Both the position numbers and the translations under genes were made by a program. Shown piece by piece: positions 42,976 to 52,787 of a stretch of 64,000 nt of DNA (position 1 is the first letter of the stretch; each line of letters begins with the position of its first letter). Source of the stretch: PoT sp049331405 (GTDB lineage Bacteria; Planctomycetota; Planctomycetia; Isosphaerales; Isosphaeraceae); assembly GCF_049331405.1 (NCBI RefSeq), contig NZ_CP186274.1:4154001-4218000 (forward strand). Reading direction: 5' to 3'. The notes beneath the pieces were generated by a model. It searched no databases, was not told the origin of the DNA, and saw only the letters and a program-made list of their open reading frames with translations.

Positions 42976-44658
42976 TTAGCCGAGGCCGCCAGCCCTCCAC
43001 CAGCGCCAACGGAAGACGAGGTACGTCACCCCGTACAGCACGAGGCAAAGGGGCGGGTACATCATCAGGAAGATCGCCCAGACCGGCAGGTCAACATTGG
43101 GAGCGATGTGCACGAGAACCTGCTCGGGGACGACCACATGGTCAGTCGCGAACGTGTTGTTCTGCGTCGGCGCCATTGGGATGCTGAAGGCCGCCGAGAA
43201 CGGGCTCGTGACCGTGAACGCCGCAAGACGTTCTTCGGAGATCGAGACGAATCCCTGCAAGTAATATCGGATTCCCACCGGGAAAACGAAGAGGATGAGC
43301 AGTGTCATGTAAGTGAGGACGATGGCGACGGTCGTCCGACGCGACAATGCCGAGCACAAGAGGCCGATCGTCGAGGTCGCCAGGCAGGTCGTCGCGATGA
43401 TGAGCAGGAAGACGATGAGGGTCCAGTAGCGCCCGCGCAGTTCCTCGATGAGGACGTACGCCAGGAGCAACTGCTCGACGAGCAAGAAGGTCAGAACCGT
43501 CGAGACCCGGAGCGCCGCCAGGAGCTTGGCGAACAGGATCTGCCCGGGGCGTAGGAGTGTCGTGAGCAGGAGGGCCAGGGTCTGACGTTCGCGTTCCTGG
43601 GTGATGCTACCGGCCGAGAAGACCGGGCCGACCAGCAGGTTGAACGTGACCACGTAGCCGACGTAATACCCCGCGCGGTCGGATCGGAGGAAGAGGAGCG
43701 CCGCCATCAGGGGGATGGAGAGGAGCATGCTGACCTGGATCACGACCCGCAGCATCAGGGTCCCCTGGCTGAAGATCTCGCTCCTCAACTCCTTGTCGAG
43801 GACGGGGTTGGTGCCGTCGGGCATCAGGTCGGTGCGTTTGGCCGGGGCGAAGAGCTTGTCGGGGTAGAGGTCGCGATCGATGACGACGCCAATGGCGTAC
43901 TTCATCTCCTCTTCCTCGTCGACCACGTCCTTGCCCTCGCTGCCGACGTCGGGCGGCTTGAGCAGGCGCCTGATGATCACGAGGGCGACGACCGACCAGA
44001 TTGCCAGGCACCACGGCGGCAGGATCGAGATCGTCATGAACGTGACGAACTCGCGTGCGCGGGCCTCCGACGTATCCGTCCAGGTCAGGACGATGCAGAG
44101 CACGGCGAGGGGCAGGATGACGAGGTAGCTCACCATCAAGGCCGAGCTCGTCCTCCGAAAGAAGCTCGAGCAGGCCACGCTCAAGAGGCCGAATGTCCCC
44201 GCCGCCAGGATGAGGACGAGGTACGCCCGCGCGATCTCGGACAGCAAGATCCCGCCCAGCAGGAAGCAGAGGATCATCAGCGGGAGGCTGGAAAGGATCA
44301 ACACCACGAGATAGCTTAGCGAGCTGAGTAGTTTGCCGATCAGGATCGTCGCAGGTCGCAAGGGGCTCGCGAGCAGCATCTCATACGTCTTGCGTTCCTT
44401 CTCGCCGGTGATGCTGCCGGCCGCGAAGGTGGGGGCGACCAGCGCGACGAGGAAGAACTGGCCCAGGAAGAAGAGCTTGAAGAGTCGACGCGCCACGCCC
44501 GAGCCGACCTGCCGGACCCCCTCCACCTCGGGAGGCCAGTAGAAGTAGACCACCGCGCTCAGGAGCGAGACGTAGGCGAGCTGGAGCAGGAACGCCCGGG
44601 ATGAGCGGAGGTTGACCAGCAGCTCTCGAGTCAGGACCGGATTGTCGCGCAGGAGCAT
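42976..44658 (-). CDS. ABC-2 type transporter permease, two-unit
   Basis: The 560-residue permease consists of two similar halves of about six TM helices. Each opens with a NPVLxRE/KEL motif (DNPVLTRELLVNLR and TNPVLDKELRSEIF) and contains the conserved coupling motif (GSITGEKERKTYEMLLASPLRP and GSITQERERQTLALLLTTLLRPG). A cytoplasmic acidic stretch (VDEEEEM) joins them. This is a covalently fused dimer of the ABC-2 (NatB/GldF-like) family. The gene lies 66 bases after the ATPase gene with which it should form an exporter. ATG 44658 was chosen; a TTG at 44700 is in frame. Substrate unknown. Confidence 0.9.
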   Translation of the reverse strand: MLLRDNPVLTRELLVNLRSSRAFLLQLAYVSLLSAVVYFYWPPEVEGVRQVGSGVARRLFKLFFLGQFFLVALVAPTFAAGSITGEKERKTYEMLLASPLRPATILIGKLLSSLSYLVVLILSSLPLMILCFLLGGILLSEIARAYLVLILAAGTFGLLSVACSSFFRRTSSALMVSYLVILPLAVLCIVLTWTDTSEARAREFVTFMTISILPPWCLAIWSVVALVIIRRLLKPPDVGSEGKDVVDEEEEMKYAIGVVIDRDLYPDKLFAPAKRTDLMPDGTNPVLDKELRSEIFSQGTLMLRVVIQVSMLLSIPLMAALLFLRSDRAGYYVGYVVTFNLLVGPVFSAGSITQERERQTLALLLTTLLRPGQILFAKLLAALRVSTVLTFLLVEQLLLAYVLIEELRGRYWTLIVFLLIIATTCLATSTIGLLCSALSRRTTVAIVLTYMTLLILFVFPVGIRYYLQGFVSISEERLAAFTVTSPFSAAFSIPMAPTQNNTFATDHVVVPEQVLVHIAPNVDLPVWAIFLMMYPPLCLVLYGVTYLVFRWRWWRAGGLG

Positions 44659-44724
44659 CGGCGTTGGGTTCCCCGGGGATTCGAGCTGCGTTCGAAGCAA
44701 CCTGGTTGGCGATCCCGACCGGAC

Positions 44725-45654
44725 TTAGTTGACGATCCCCTTCGTGATCATCATGAACACTTCTTCAAGGCTCAGCGGTTCCTCGGAGAACGACTGCACG
44801 CCGATCCCCTCGCCGATCAGGCGGCCCAGGAGCCGGGCCATGTCCTCGTCCTGGCCTTCGAACTCGGCGGTCAGGGTGTGGTCGAACGACTCGATCGTGC
44901 GGACGCTCGAATCGTCGCGCAGGATCGCCTCGGCCCGCTTGATCGTGTCGTCCATCACGTTCACGCGGAGGACGCGATGGGACCGGAGCTGCCTCGTGAT
45001 CTGCTGGATGCTCCCCGCCGCCAGTAGCTTCCCGCGCTCGATGATGCCGATCGAGGTGCAGAAGTCGGCGAGCTCCGAGAGGATGTGGCTCGAGACAAGG
45101 ATCGTCTTCCCCATGCCCCGGAGCTCGTTGAGGAGCGCCTTCATTTCCAGGCGGGCGCGGGGGTCGAGGCCCGAAGCCGGCTCGTCCAGGATCAGGACGG
45201 GCGGGTCGTGCACGAGGGTCTTGGCCAGGCAAAGGCGCTGCTTCATGCCCTTGGAGAGGCCGTTGACGTAGTCGTCGCGTTTGTGCGTCAGGTCGAGGAG
45301 CTCGAGTACCTCGCCGATGATCTTCTTCCGGTAGGTGTACGGGATCTCGTATGCCACGGCGAAGAAGTCGAGGAACTCCCAGACTTTCATGCCGTCGTAA
45401 ACGCCGAAGTCGTCGGGCATGAAACCGATGACGCGGCGGACGGCCATCGGGTCGTCGACCACCGAATGCCCCGCCACGCGGCCTTCGCCCGAGGTCGGAC
45501 GCAGGAGGGTCGCCAGGAACCGGATCGTCGTGCTCTTGCCCGCGCCGTTAGGCCCGATGAAGCCGAAGACCTCCCCCTTCCCGATCGTGAAGCTCAGGTC
45601 GTCGACGGCGACGAAGTCGCCATAGCGTTTGGTGAAGTTGATGACTTCGATCAT
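44725..45654 (-). CDS. ABC transporter ATP-binding protein (ABC-2 type)
   Basis: The 309-residue ATPase has Walker A GPNGAGKST, the LSKGMKQRLCLAKTL signature, Walker B LILDEPASGLDPRARL and switch His in VSSHIL. A C-terminal domain of about 80 residues after IIERGKLLAAGS is typical of NatA/GldA-like ATPases. It drives the adjacent fused permease (42976) and is downstream of a large membrane-anchored protein gene (45945), in a three-gene set resembling gliding/NatAB-type exporters with an auxiliary GldG-like component. Confidence 0.94.
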   Translation of the reverse strand: MIEVINFTKRYGDFVAVDDLSFTIGKGEVFGFIGPNGAGKSTTIRFLATLLRPTSGEGRVAGHSVVDDPMAVRRVIGFMPDDFGVYDGMKVWEFLDFFAVAYEIPYTYRKKIIGEVLELLDLTHKRDDYVNGLSKGMKQRLCLAKTLVHDPPVLILDEPASGLDPRARLEMKALLNELRGMGKTILVSSHILSELADFCTSIGIIERGKLLAAGSIQQITRQLRSHRVLRVNVMDDTIKRAEAILRDDSSVRTIESFDHTLTAEFEGQDEDMARLLGRLIGEGIGVQSFSEEPLSLEEVFMMITKGIVN

Positions 45655-45944
45655 ATCCGAACCGTCTCCTCGAGCGGTTTTCGATCGGGTGGCGCAATCC
45701 AGGGCACGGGCTCGACCGCGACGTCAACTCGACACGACGAAATCCATCGCTCCGAGGCAGACTCGAGGCTTTCCCCGGCCGACCAAGACGCGGCTCCGAG
45801 CCTGGGCGTCGGGGGCGGGCGATCGGCCCGAGGCCGTGATATCGTCAGTCATTCATGAATCATCTTCAACAAACATCTGGCGAAAATTCGTTTGATGAAA
45901 CCTCTCGACCCGAAAGAATCGATACCGTGGCGCGATCGTCGCCC
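45655..45944. other. Intergenic region within the ABC exporter locus
   Basis: About 290 bases between the ATPase start and the end of the large upstream gene on the same strand. No gene, clear hairpin or promoter stands out. The length suggests the ATPase may have its own promoter. Confidence 0.35.
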
Positions 45945-48665
45945 CTATCGGGCCACGCGTCGAGGCGACGGGGGGATCACCCCCGCCCTGTCCGGCAGGC
46001 CCGGCGTGACGGGCTTGGCCCCAGGGGTGTTCGTCGTGCTCGCGGGACCGCCCATCGACGCTCCCGGCATGACCCCCATCACGCCAGCCGCCCCGTTCGC
46101 ATTCGAGGGCTCGACCACCGGCGGGACGGTCTTCATCGCGTGTGCCATGTCCCGCACCATGAAATTGAAGCGAGGGCCATCGGGCGCGGGGGGCGGGCCA
46201 TTCTTGAGGTGGACCAGGACCACGGAGACCCCTCGCTGGCGATCGACCGCGGGCTCGATCTTCTGCCCGCCCCAGGTCGTCGTGCACCAGGCGACGAGGC
46301 GGAGTTCGCCCGTATTCTCGGGCCGGTCCTCGTAATATTCGCGTAGGGCCTCGATCACGGATTTGGGGTTAGGCTGGAGTTTCTCGAACGGATCTTTCTC
46401 GGGCCCAGGGACGGCCTTCGCCTCGACCTGAGCCCCGGGGCCGATCGTGCCGAGGTACGTCTCCTTCCGCTTGTCGGGATGCCCCACGTCGATCAGGACG
46501 GCGTCGCGCAACTCGAGGTCGGTCCCGTTGACGATCTTCGGCGGGCTCTGGCTCGTGTCGAGCGTGATCGACCCCGGGAGGTTCACCATCTGCTCGGCCC
46601 GGAAGAGGGACAAGCTTCGGGGCTGGACCTGGAGCCCTTCCAGCGTCGGCACGGGCTGAGAGTGCCAGCGCGAGGTGGCGACGTCCTCGCCGCGGAGCGA
46701 CCGACCGTTGTCCTGCGGCAAGGCCAGTGCGGACGGATCGTTCGGATAAGAGATGTCGAACTGAACTCGGCCCGTGGTGTAGAGCGAGGCGAAGCGGCTC
46801 AGGTGGGCCCGAGGGTATCCCCCTTGCATTTCGAGGACGTTGATCTCGTCGCAGGCCGCGTCGTAGCCGACGTCATACGCCGCCGCCCGCTCGACCCCGA
46901 TCGCGAACCCGAGGGCCAGCGTCGGCACGACCACCCATGCCCATTCGCGTCGCCTGAGCAAGTATCGACAAACAAGGTAATTCAATGGGACGAGCGCGAG
47001 CACGTAGGCCAGGATCACCTTGAGGACGAACTTCGAGCTCGGCACCGTGATGCCCGAGGCCTCCTCGAGGATGTCCCGGCTCAGCCGGGGCAAGGCCGAA
47101 GAATCGACCCATTCGCTCACCGCCGAGTTCTGCGTGATGATGGGGTTGCTCGAAGGTTCGCCCGGCGAAGGCGGCAGCGTGGCCGTCGGGCCCGAGTTCG
47201 GCGAAAGGGGCTGATACTCCGCATTGAGCCGAGGGAGCGAGGCGCCGAGGTCTCGGCTGGCGTAGCGGAACCACGAGAGGTCGGGCCCCGCCAGGGGCAA
47301 GAAACCCGGCGGCCTATACTCCCCGCCGCTCCAGCCTCCCATCCCGCCCGGATTATCCTCGGGACGTCGGAGCACCACCCGACGCACCAGGGTGTCGAGC
47401 CCCGTCCAGGCGCTGAGCGCGGGATCGGTGAGGTTGACGCTGAGCATGAGGATCCGCCCGCGGCCGACTCGCTGCTCGACCCCCAGCAGATGCGGGCTCC
47501 CCTCGCCGAGGGGGATGACCGACGCCCCGGCACGGGGTTTGAGCCCGGCGCAGAAGAGGGGCCGATTGCTCCCCGGTCGGATCGGCTCGGGGGCCTTGTA
47601 GACGAACCCCAGGAAGGTCTTGGTGCGATCCTCGGGGTTGGGTATCGGGTTCACATCCTCACGCTCGGCCGAGGTGACGACCGGAGGATATGTGTTCGAG
47701 AGCGGGACGAGATCCTTCTCCGCCAGCGTGGCGTTTTCCCCCGAGAGATCGGCCGGCAGGTAGGGCCCGAGGAAGCTGTCCTTGAGCGCGGCGAAGGAGG
47801 GCTGGGCGCCTCCGACCAGGGTCAGTTGCCCGCCCCACTGGAGCCAGTCGAGCAGGGCCTGCTGCTGCTGTGGCTGGAGCTTCTCGGGGGCCATCCCGTC
47901 CCAGATCACGTGGCTCATGGTCGACCACGTCAGCGGGTGGGATGAGACAGGGAGGTGCTCCAGGTCGAGGGGCAGGACGAGTCGATAGTAGCGAAGCCGC
48001 TCGAGCGACTGGGTGTCCGTGCGATCGGTCGCCATGGGCATCAGCGCATGCAGTTGGTTCCAGCGGGCGTAGGGATCGTTCGGATCCCTGGTCAGCACGA
48101 GGACGAGCATCTGGTGCGGCTCAAGAGTCCTCAGGCTCGCCTGCCAGATCTCGTCGGGGCGGACGGCCTCCCCCTTGAGGAGCTCGACGTTCATCTCCTT
48201 GGGAATCCTCGGGAGCATGAACTGCATACTCAGCCGGGCTCGCTGCTCCTTGATGAGGCGGGCGTCGCGGGTATAGACCACCTCCTGAGGGGCGTCGAGC
48301 GCGGTGCCCCCTTCTCGAGGCATGCCGAGGAGTCGAACCGGAGACGTCCTGAGGAAGCCTTCATAGTCGTCGTAGTTGGCCCGCATCTCGAGGGAGAGGG
48401 TGCTCCAGTGGTTCGCCTTCATGTATGGCAAGATGTCGAACGGAGCCACCTGAGAGCGGAAGAACTCGATCGGTGGTTTCGACTTATCTTTGTCGATCTT
48501 TTGTTTCACGCTCTCGGGATCGGTCAAGATCTTGAGACGATCCTCGGTGACCGGATCCTGGCCGCGGACCGCGGGCCCCAGCACGACGAGGGCGGCGACC
48601 AGGAGGGCCGGGACGCGAGATCGGAACTGCGCAGCTATCTGTTTCACGAGGGGGTGCCCCGACAC
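45945..48665 (-). CDS. Large membrane-anchored extracytoplasmic protein of the ABC exporter locus
   Basis: The 906-residue protein begins with a signal peptide (VPALLVAALVVLGPAVRG). A long extracytoplasmic part has regions like glutamine-amidotransferase/GldG-type folds (LLDWLQWGGQLTLVGG, RVGRGRILMLSVNLTDP). Two TM helices near residues 555-595 (VILAYVLALVPLNYLV and VVVPTLALGFAIGV) are followed by a beta-rich region of 300 residues and a Pro/Gly/Ala-rich tail. I do not recognise a characterised homologue; planctomycetes tend to place such a protein beside an ABC-2 exporter. The start is GTG 48665 with AAGGG 8 bases upstream. The frame is open to 48875, but that would overlap uvrA and lack a signal peptide. 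Confidence 0.7.
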   Translation of the reverse strand: MSGHPLVKQIAAQFRSRVPALLVAALVVLGPAVRGQDPVTEDRLKILTDPESVKQKIDKDKSKPPIEFFRSQVAPFDILPYMKANHWSTLSLEMRANYDDYEGFLRTSPVRLLGMPREGGTALDAPQEVVYTRDARLIKEQRARLSMQFMLPRIPKEMNVELLKGEAVRPDEIWQASLRTLEPHQMLVLVLTRDPNDPYARWNQLHALMPMATDRTDTQSLERLRYYRLVLPLDLEHLPVSSHPLTWSTMSHVIWDGMAPEKLQPQQQQALLDWLQWGGQLTLVGGAQPSFAALKDSFLGPYLPADLSGENATLAEKDLVPLSNTYPPVVTSAEREDVNPIPNPEDRTKTFLGFVYKAPEPIRPGSNRPLFCAGLKPRAGASVIPLGEGSPHLLGVEQRVGRGRILMLSVNLTDPALSAWTGLDTLVRRVVLRRPEDNPGGMGGWSGGEYRPPGFLPLAGPDLSWFRYASRDLGASLPRLNAEYQPLSPNSGPTATLPPSPGEPSSNPIITQNSAVSEWVDSSALPRLSRDILEEASGITVPSSKFVLKVILAYVLALVPLNYLVCRYLLRRREWAWVVVPTLALGFAIGVERAAAYDVGYDAACDEINVLEMQGGYPRAHLSRFASLYTTGRVQFDISYPNDPSALALPQDNGRSLRGEDVATSRWHSQPVPTLEGLQVQPRSLSLFRAEQMVNLPGSITLDTSQSPPKIVNGTDLELRDAVLIDVGHPDKRKETYLGTIGPGAQVEAKAVPGPEKDPFEKLQPNPKSVIEALREYYEDRPENTGELRLVAWCTTTWGGQKIEPAVDRQRGVSVVLVHLKNGPPPAPDGPRFNFMVRDMAHAMKTVPPVVEPSNANGAAGVMGVMPGASMGGPASTTNTPGAKPVTPGLPDRAGVIPPSPRRVAR

Positions 48666-48820
48666 TCGAGAGACCCTTCGAAGGAGGGTCCCGAACGCAT
48701 TCGGTGAGCCGGACGGCCGAGACGGGATTGAGTGTAACCCGAACGATCTAGGTTCGGAAGTGGCCGTCGCCTGGCTTGCGAGCGTTTCCGGCGAGACAGT
48801 AGGCTGTCCTTTTTGCAAGG

Positions 48821-48837
48821 GGAGGTTAGCAACCTCC
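48821..48837. repeat. 7-bp inverted repeat upstream of uvrA
   Basis: GGAGGTT-agc-AACCTCC lies 23 bases before the uvrA ATG, in the 194-base region between divergent genes. It could be an operator or a leader hairpin. It does not resemble a LexA box of the Gram-positive or enteric type. Confidence 0.35.
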
Positions 48838-48859
48838 TTCGATTGTCGGAGGATCGTGG

Positions 48860-51697
48860 ATGACGGCTGGGTCACCAGGGAATTTTCGGCTCCCTCCGGA
48901 TTTTCCCGCGATTCGCGTTCGAGGCGCTCGGGTCCATAACCTCCGCGACGTCGATGTTGATATTCCGCACAATCAGCTCGTGGTCCTGACCGGGGTCAGC
49001 GGCTCGGGCAAGAGTTCTCTGGCGTTCGACACCCTCTACGCCGAGGGCCGACGGCGATACATCGAGAGCCTCTCCAGCTACGCGAGGCAGTTCCTCGATC
49101 AACTCGAGCGACCCGACCTCGACCTGATCGAGGGCCTGCCCCCGACGGTGGCGATCGACCAGCGTGCGGGGATGGCGAACCCGAGGAGCACGGTCGCAAC
49201 GATCACCGAGATCCACGACTATCTCCGCGTCCTCTACGCCAGGGTCGGCGACGCCCATTGCCCCAAATGCGGGCATCCCTTCCGCCGCCAGACCCCCGAA
49301 CAGATCGTGACCGGGGTCCTGTCGCTCGCCGAAGGCCGCAAGGTCTTGATCCTGTCCCCCCTGGTCAGAGGTAGGAAGGGGACGCATCTCGACGTCTTCG
49401 ACACGATCAGGCGGGCGGGCCTGATCCGCGTCCGCGTCGACGGCCAAGTGACCGAGCTCACGGATCCGCCGCCGAAATTGGCGAAGACCAAGGCGCACGA
49501 CATCGAGGCCGTGGTCGATCGCCTGGTCGTGCGCGAGGGGATCCGGCCTCGGCTCGCGGAAAGCATTGATCTGGCCCTGAAGCTCTCAGGGGGGACGGTC
49601 ATCATCTCGGCCCAGTCGGGGGAGGTTTGGGAAGACCAGACGTTGAGCATCCACTTCGCATGCCCGTCCTGCGGCTCCAGCTTCCAGGAACTCGAACCGA
49701 GGACTTTCAGCTTCAACAGCCCGCAAGGGGCCTGCCCGACCTGCGACGGCCTGGGCACCGTTTCGGCCTTCGACCCCGACCTCGTCATCCCCGACCGCTC
49801 GAAGTCATTGTCCGAAGGGGCCATCGCCCCCTGGAATCTCGGAAAGCCGGCGGCAAAGGCGCTGACCGGGCGAGTCGATCGACTCGGCCCCTTACTGAAA
49901 CGCCATAAGCTTTCGCCGACCTCCGCCCTGAAGTCGTGGAGCGCCAAGGCGATTCGCCTGTTGCTCGAAGGGGAACCCGAGCATGAGTTCACCGGGCTCC
50001 TCGCCGAACTCGAGGCGGAGTGGAAAGACCTGAAGTCCGAGGCGCAGCGAACGGCCTGGGAAGCCTTCCGGGACGAAACCCCCTGCTCCGACTGCGGCGG
50101 CGCTCGGCTGAACGCCCAGGCCCGCTTCGTGACCGTGGCCGGGCTTGGGATTCATGAGGTCTCGAGCCTGCCTGTCTCAGACTCGCTCGGTTTCTTCCAG
50201 TCGCTCCAGTTCGCACCGCCACGCGACCAGATCGGCGGGCCGCTCGTGCTCGAGATCAGGAGGCGGCTCGAATTCCTCGAGAAGGTCGGGCTGGGCTACC
50301 TCACCCTGGCGAGGCCCTCCGATACCCTCTCCGGCGGCGAGTTGCAGCGTGTGCGGCTGGCCTCGCAAATCGGCTCGGGGCTAGTCGGCGTCTGCTACAT
50401 CCTGGATGAGCCAACCGCGGGCCTGCACCCTCGAGACACCGAGCGCTTGCTCGACAGCCTCCGCACGCTCCGGGATCAGGGGAACAGCGTCGTCGTGGTC
50501 GAGCACGACGAGGCCACGATCCGCGCCGCGGACTGGCTCATTGATATCGGTCCAGGCGCCGGACCCGACGGCGGTAGGATCACGGCGGTCGGTCGTCCCG
50601 ATGGTCTCCACGACTCGGGGGAATCGGCGACGGCTCGCTACCTCACGCACCCGGAAGATACCCTACCCGCCGATTCGGGGCGACTCGCTCGCTCGCCGGG
50701 CTGGCTCAAGATCGTTGGAGCGTCGGAGCGGAACCTCAAAACGGTGAACGCTCAGTTCCCGGTCGGATGCCTCACTAGCGTCTCGGGCGTCAGCGGATCT
50801 GGTAAGAGCACACTGATCCTCGAGATCCTCGCTCGATCGGCCCGGCGAGCCCTCCGCGACGCGGGGCCTCGCCCCGGCGCCTGCGCGAGAATCGAAGGGC
50901 TGGACTCCTTCGATCAGTTGGTCGAGATCGACCAGGCACCCATCGGCCGGGGACCGCGATCCACTCCGGCGACGTATACGGGGGTCTTCGACGAGATTCG
51001 CAAGGTCTTCGCTCGTACTCGTGAAGCGAAGCTGCGGGGGTACTCGGCCCGGCGGTTCAGCTTCAACGCCAAGGAGGGACGCTGCGAGAAGTGTGAAGGC
51101 CAGGGGATGCTCAAGGTCGCGATGAACTTCCTGCCCGACCTTTACGTCGTCTGTGAAGCCTGCCGTGGCCTACGTTACAACCGGCCGACCCTGGACGTAA
51201 GATTCAAAGGGAAGTCGATCGGCGACGTCCTGATGATGCGTGTTGACGAGGCCCGCGAGTTCTTCGACTCCCAGCCCAGGGTCTATCGAACGCTCGAGGC
51301 TCTCCACGAAGCGGGATTGGGCTATCTGACCCTCGGCCAGTCGAGCACGACGCTCTCCGGCGGCGAGGCCCAGCGCGTGAAGCTGGCCACCGAGCTGGCA
51401 AAGATGGCCACTGGCCGGACACTCTATATTCTGGACGAGCCGACGACGGGGCTCCACTTCGCCGACGTTGATCGCCTGCTGGCGGTCCTTCAACGGCTGG
51501 CCGACCTCGGGAACACACTCGTCGTGATCGAGCACAACCTCGAAGTCATCCGATCGGCCGACTGGGTCGTCGACCTCGGGCCCGATGGCGGAGATGCTGG
51601 CGGCCAGGTCCTCGCTCAGGGGCCGCCGAGCGCCATCGTGAAGGTCGAGGCCAGCGCCACCGGCGCTTACCTTCGACCTGCATCAGACGCTCGTTGA
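48860..51697 (+). CDS. uvrA: Excinuclease ABC subunit A
   Basis: UvrA finds DNA lesions and loads UvrB in nucleotide excision repair. The 945-residue protein has the full architecture. First Walker A TGVSGSGKSS lies near residue 45, zinc-binding cysteines are in CPKCGHPF and CPSCGSSF...CPTC, and the first signature is LSGGELQRVRLASQIGSGL. The second Walker A is SGVSGSGKSTLILE, the second zinc finger is CEKCEGQGML...CEAC, and the second signature is LSGGEAQRVKLATEL with LDEPTTGLH. Length is normal. GGAGGA 6 bases before ATG 48860 fixes the start. It converges with mcsB. Confidence 0.97.
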   Translation: MTAGSPGNFRLPPDFPAIRVRGARVHNLRDVDVDIPHNQLVVLTGVSGSGKSSLAFDTLYAEGRRRYIESLSSYARQFLDQLERPDLDLIEGLPPTVAIDQRAGMANPRSTVATITEIHDYLRVLYARVGDAHCPKCGHPFRRQTPEQIVTGVLSLAEGRKVLILSPLVRGRKGTHLDVFDTIRRAGLIRVRVDGQVTELTDPPPKLAKTKAHDIEAVVDRLVVREGIRPRLAESIDLALKLSGGTVIISAQSGEVWEDQTLSIHFACPSCGSSFQELEPRTFSFNSPQGACPTCDGLGTVSAFDPDLVIPDRSKSLSEGAIAPWNLGKPAAKALTGRVDRLGPLLKRHKLSPTSALKSWSAKAIRLLLEGEPEHEFTGLLAELEAEWKDLKSEAQRTAWEAFRDETPCSDCGGARLNAQARFVTVAGLGIHEVSSLPVSDSLGFFQSLQFAPPRDQIGGPLVLEIRRRLEFLEKVGLGYLTLARPSDTLSGGELQRVRLASQIGSGLVGVCYILDEPTAGLHPRDTERLLDSLRTLRDQGNSVVVVEHDEATIRAADWLIDIGPGAGPDGGRITAVGRPDGLHDSGESATARYLTHPEDTLPADSGRLARSPGWLKIVGASERNLKTVNAQFPVGCLTSVSGVSGSGKSTLILEILARSARRALRDAGPRPGACARIEGLDSFDQLVEIDQAPIGRGPRSTPATYTGVFDEIRKVFARTREAKLRGYSARRFSFNAKEGRCEKCEGQGMLKVAMNFLPDLYVVCEACRGLRYNRPTLDVRFKGKSIGDVLMMRVDEAREFFDSQPRVYRTLEALHEAGLGYLTLGQSSTTLSGGEAQRVKLATELAKMATGRTLYILDEPTTGLHFADVDRLLAVLQRLADLGNTLVVIEHNLEVIRSADWVVDLGPDGGDAGGQVLAQGPPSAIVKVEASATGAYLRPASDAR

Positions 51698-51722
51698 GCA
51701 CGACAATCAACGAGGCCGAGGC

Positions 51723-52787
51723 TCACTCCGCCTCGAAGTGGCGGCCATTACCCAACCGGCTCCGGAGGTAAGACGCTCGGGCGACGTTCCGCTCCTCAAC
51801 CCCGAGCTCGTTGCCCTGGATCTTCTGGAGGTACGCCGGCTGGGTCTGGATGAAGAGCTCGTTGACCGTGGCGATCTCGAGGTCGTCGATCAGGCCGAGG
51901 TTGATCCCCATCCTGACGCTCGAAAGGAGGAGCATCGTCTCCTCGCTCGAGATCGTGTGGGCCGTCTTGAGAACGCCGTAGGCCCGGCTTACCTGGTCGT
52001 GCAGGTGCTGGCGACGCTCGTTCATGAGGACCTGGCGTGCGGTCCGCTCGTACTGGATCACCTGGGGGACGACGTCGGTGAGGATCCGGATCAGCTCCAG
52101 TTCGCTCTTGCCGAGGGTCTGCTGGTTCGAGATCTGGTAAAAGTCGCCGAACGCCTGCGTCCCCTCGCCGTAGAGGCCCCGGACGGCCAGGTTGATCTTC
52201 TGGAGGGCCCGGAAGACCTTGTCGATCTGCTTCGTCTGCACGAGCGCCGGGAGGTGGAGCATCACGCCGACGCGGATGCCGGTGCCGACGTTCGTCGGGC
52301 AGGCGGTCAGGTAGCCGAGCTGAGGGCTGAAGGCGTAGGACAGATATTCCTCGAGCTGGTCGTCGAGCCGGTTGATCCGGTCCCAGACCTCGTGCAGGGA
52401 GAGGCCCGAGAGCATGACCTGGATCCGAAGATGGTCTTCCTCGTTGACCATCACCGAGATGTTCTCCTGCGGCCCGATGGCCACGCCCCTCGGCCCCTCG
52501 GCAGCGGCGAGCTCGCGGGAGATCAGCTGGCGCTCGACGAGGAACTGGCGGTCGAGCGTCGTCATGTTGTTGACGTCGAAATACGCCAGATCGAGGCCGG
52601 CCGAGCCGAGACACGACTTGAAATTCGTCTCGATCTCGAGCTTCTCGCCGCGGCTCGCGCGATTCGTGAACGGGAAGTCGGCCAAGTTGCGAGCCAGCCG
52701 GATCCGCGAACACATCACGATATCGCTTTCCGGTCCGGTACCGCGAAGCCACTCGCCGGAAGTTCTCGTCAAGTCATCCAAATTCAT
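51723..52787 (-). CDS. mcsB: Protein arginine kinase McsB
   Basis: McsB phosphorylates arginines and in Firmicutes marks proteins for ClpCP. The 354-residue protein has the phosphagen-kinase-like catalytic domain: SRIRLARN near the start, GPRGVAIG, the NEEDHLR motif with the catalytic Glu/Asp, CPTNVGTGIR and RTARQVLMNERR. The C-terminal half is helical as in Bacillus McsB. Its start overlaps the stop of the upstream mcsA-like gene by 4 bases (ATGA). No ctsR or clpC lies within the window, so regulation differs from the Firmicutes ctsR-mcsA-mcsB-clpC operon. Confidence 0.95.
   Translation of the reverse strand: MNLDDLTRTSGEWLRGTGPESDIVMCSRIRLARNLADFPFTNRASRGEKLEIETNFKSCLGSAGLDLAYFDVNNMTTLDRQFLVERQLISRELAAAEGPRGVAIGPQENISVMVNEEDHLRIQVMLSGLSLHEVWDRINRLDDQLEEYLSYAFSPQLGYLTACPTNVGTGIRVGVMLHLPALVQTKQIDKVFRALQKINLAVRGLYGEGTQAFGDFYQISNQQTLGKSELELIRILTDVVPQVIQYERTARQVLMNERRQHLHDQVSRAYGVLKTAHTISSEETMLLLSSVRMGINLGLIDDLEIATVNELFIQTQPAYLQKIQGNELGVEERNVARASYLRSRLGNGRHFEAE

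Noticed and set aside
48666..48875. N-terminal 70-codon extension of the large ABC-locus protein
   Set aside because: It would overlap the uvrA start, puts the signal peptide in the interior, and lacks a ribosome site; GTG 48665 is preferred.
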